Source: an uncultured Eubacteriales bacterium
Lineage (GTDB): Bacteria > Bacillota > Clostridia > Oscillospirales > QAKW01
Direction: 5' to 3'
Assembly (NCBI GenBank): GCA_934378025.1
Contig: CAKRPM010000107.1
Coordinates: 1-5,201, forward strand
Length of the DNA: 5,201 nt
Below the pieces are notes generated by a model. That model made no database searches, was not told where the DNA came from, and was given only the letters and a program-made list of their open reading frames with translations. Each line of letters starts with the position of its first letter. Position 1 is the stretch's first letter. Both the position numbers and the translations under genes were made by a program. This document shows, in pieces, positions 3,932-5,201 of this stretch.

Positions 3932-5201
3932 AAAAAATCGCTTTTCCTTACGGTCATGGGCAACTTGAATATGAATTTAACGAGGACGAGCTGGTCGGCG
4001 TGCTGACCTCTTCCATCGATCAGTATGTCCCCCGCGCGTCCGGAGAAGAACTTGTCCGACAGGCGCTGCAAAACCCCATCGGTTGCCAGCGCCTGTCGGT
4101 GCTGGCCAAGGGCAAGAAAAATGTTGTGATTATCGCCAGCGATCATACCCGACCCGTGCCGAGCAAAATCATCATTCCCGAAATGCTCAAGGAAATTCGC
4201 CTGGGCAATCCTGAGGCGGATATTACCATCTTGATTGCAACCGGCTGCCACAGGGGAACCACCAAGCAAGAACTGGTTGCGAAATTCGGCGAAGACATCG
4301 TCGAACACGAGAAGATTTATATTCACGATTGCGACGAAAAAGAAAAGCTGGTCAATATCGGGACTTTGCCGTCCGGCGGGCAGTGCGAGATCAATAAAAT
4401 CGCCTATGACGCCGATCTGCTTGTCGCAGAAGGCTTTATTGAACCGCACTTTTTCGCCGGGTTTTCCGGAGGCCGAAAAAGCGTTTTGCCGGGCATTGCA
4501 GGGCGAACGACCGTGCTTGCCAACCATTGTTCGGAGTTTGTTGCCCACCCCAAGGCCAGAACGGGCATATTGGAGGGAAATCCGATTCACCGCGACATGG
4601 TCTGGGCCGCAAAAACGGCCAAGCTGACCTTTATTGTAAATGTGGTACTGAACGCCGAAAAAGAGCCGATTTACGCCGTGGCGGGCGATTTGGAGCAAGC
4701 GCACCAACAGGGCACGGACTTTATCGCCTCTCTCTGCGCCGTGCCGCCTGTTCCGGCAGATATTGCCATCACCACAAACGGCGGATATCCGCTGGATCAA
4801 AACGTCTATCAGGCCCCAAAAGGCATGACGGCGGCCGAGGCCACCGTAAAACAAGGCGGCGTAATCATTATGCTTGCCTCTTCCCTGGACGGTACGGGCG
4901 GCGATCATTTTTATCATGAGCTTGCCGACGAGCCGGACATTCACAATATCATGCAAATGTTTTTAAGCCGAAACCGCAGCGAAACGCAGCCCGATCAGTG
5001 GCAATCGCAGGTTTTGCTGCGTGTTCTCATGAAAGCCGACGTGATCTACATCTCCGAAATGCCCGACGATATGATCAAAAATATGCACATGATCCCGGCG
5101 CACTCGATCGGTCAGGCGATTGACCTTGCAAAATCCATTTTGAAAAAAGAGAAGTGTACCATCACGGCCATTCCCGACGGAATTTCGGTCATTGTCAGAG
5201 C
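3928..5201 (+). CDS. larA: LarA-family nickel-dependent racemase (3' end cut)
   Basis: 424 residues are visible and the frame is open at the right edge. L. plantarum LarA is of about this length, so only a few residues are probably missing. LarA interconverts L- and D-lactate through a nickel pincer nucleotide covalently bound to a lysine. All key positions match the L. plantarum numbering: D72 and R75 in SDHTRP, H108 in TGCHRG, H174 in EPHFF, the cofactor lysine K184 in GGRKSVLPGI, H200 in LANH, and Q295 and K298 in YQAPKG. An intact N-terminal catalytic domain and C-terminal domain are present. The start follows GAAAGGGG (3912-3919), and ATGA overlaps the ECF S component. LarB, LarC and LarE, which make the cofactor, are not in the window. 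Family members can act on other 2-hydroxy acids, so lactate is the default substrate, not a proven one. Confidence 0.93.
   Translation, partial: MKKIAFPYGHGQLEYEFNEDELVGVLTSSIDQYVPRASGEELVRQALQNPIGCQRLSVLAKGKKNVVIIASDHTRPVPSKIIIPEMLKEIRLGNPEADITILIATGCHRGTTKQELVAKFGEDIVEHEKIYIHDCDEKEKLVNIGTLPSGGQCEINKIAYDADLLVAEGFIEPHFFAGFSGGRKSVLPGIAGRTTVLANHCSEFVAHPKARTGILEGNPIHRDMVWAAKTAKLTFIVNVVLNAEKEPIYAVAGDLEQAHQQGTDFIASLCAVPPVPADIAITTNGGYPLDQNVYQAPKGMTAAEATVKQGGVIIMLASSLDGTGGDHFYHELADEPDIHNIMQMFLSRNRSETQPDQWQSQVLLRVLMKADVIYISEMPDDMIKNMHMIPAHSIGQAIDLAKSILKKEKCTITAIPDGISVIVR

Noticed and set aside
3871..4956. 361-codon open frame on the minus strand
   Set aside because: It is antisense to larA and the end of the ECF gene, with no family motifs. 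The plus-strand frame encodes a full LarA active site, so the antisense frame is a codon-bias shadow.

Overview
The window looks like a piece of a Gram-positive, probably anaerobic Clostridia-type (Firmicutes) chromosome. The reasons are strong AGGAGG-type ribosome binding sites, ATG starts, TTGACA/TATACT-like promoters, hairpin-plus-T-run terminators, a PadR / HAAS (DUF1700) / DUF4097 gene trio, a stand-alone ECF S component and a LarA-family nickel enzyme. No single feature fixes genus or species.

Layout. Positions 1-90 are a tRNA-Ser(GCU), missing only its first base and followed by a terminator. Positions 91-610 hold no credible protein gene. This stretch is a composite of hairpins and repeats, many built from pieces of the adjacent tRNA-Ser: a second copy of the tRNA 3' end, two antisense copies of its T-arm, two copies of an 82-104 bp direct repeat, and a second terminator. 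A small P-loop kinase gene of the adenylate kinase/FlaR-like type (694-1218) has its own promoter and terminator.

After a short gene-free spacer with a second terminator-like hairpin comes a tightly coupled trio (1418-3292). It encodes a PadR-type repressor, a HAAS-domain membrane protein and a membrane-anchored DUF4097 solenoid protein. Their genes overlap by 8 and 4 bp and are preceded by a consensus promoter whose -10 box lies inside a near-perfect 23-bp palindrome, a likely autoregulatory operator. Together they look like an envelope-sensing or envelope-protection cassette.

From 3401 to the end lies a second coupled pair: an ECF transporter S component and a LarA-family (lactate racemase-like) enzyme, overlapping by 4 bp. 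LarA runs off the right edge, probably close to its C terminus. All key residues of the nickel-pincer active site sit at the same residue numbers as in Lactiplantibacillus plantarum LarA. The pairing suggests the transporter imports either the hydroxy-acid substrate or a cofactor precursor.

The least explained parts are the tRNA-Ser-derived repeat region and the substrate shared by the ECF S component and LarA.
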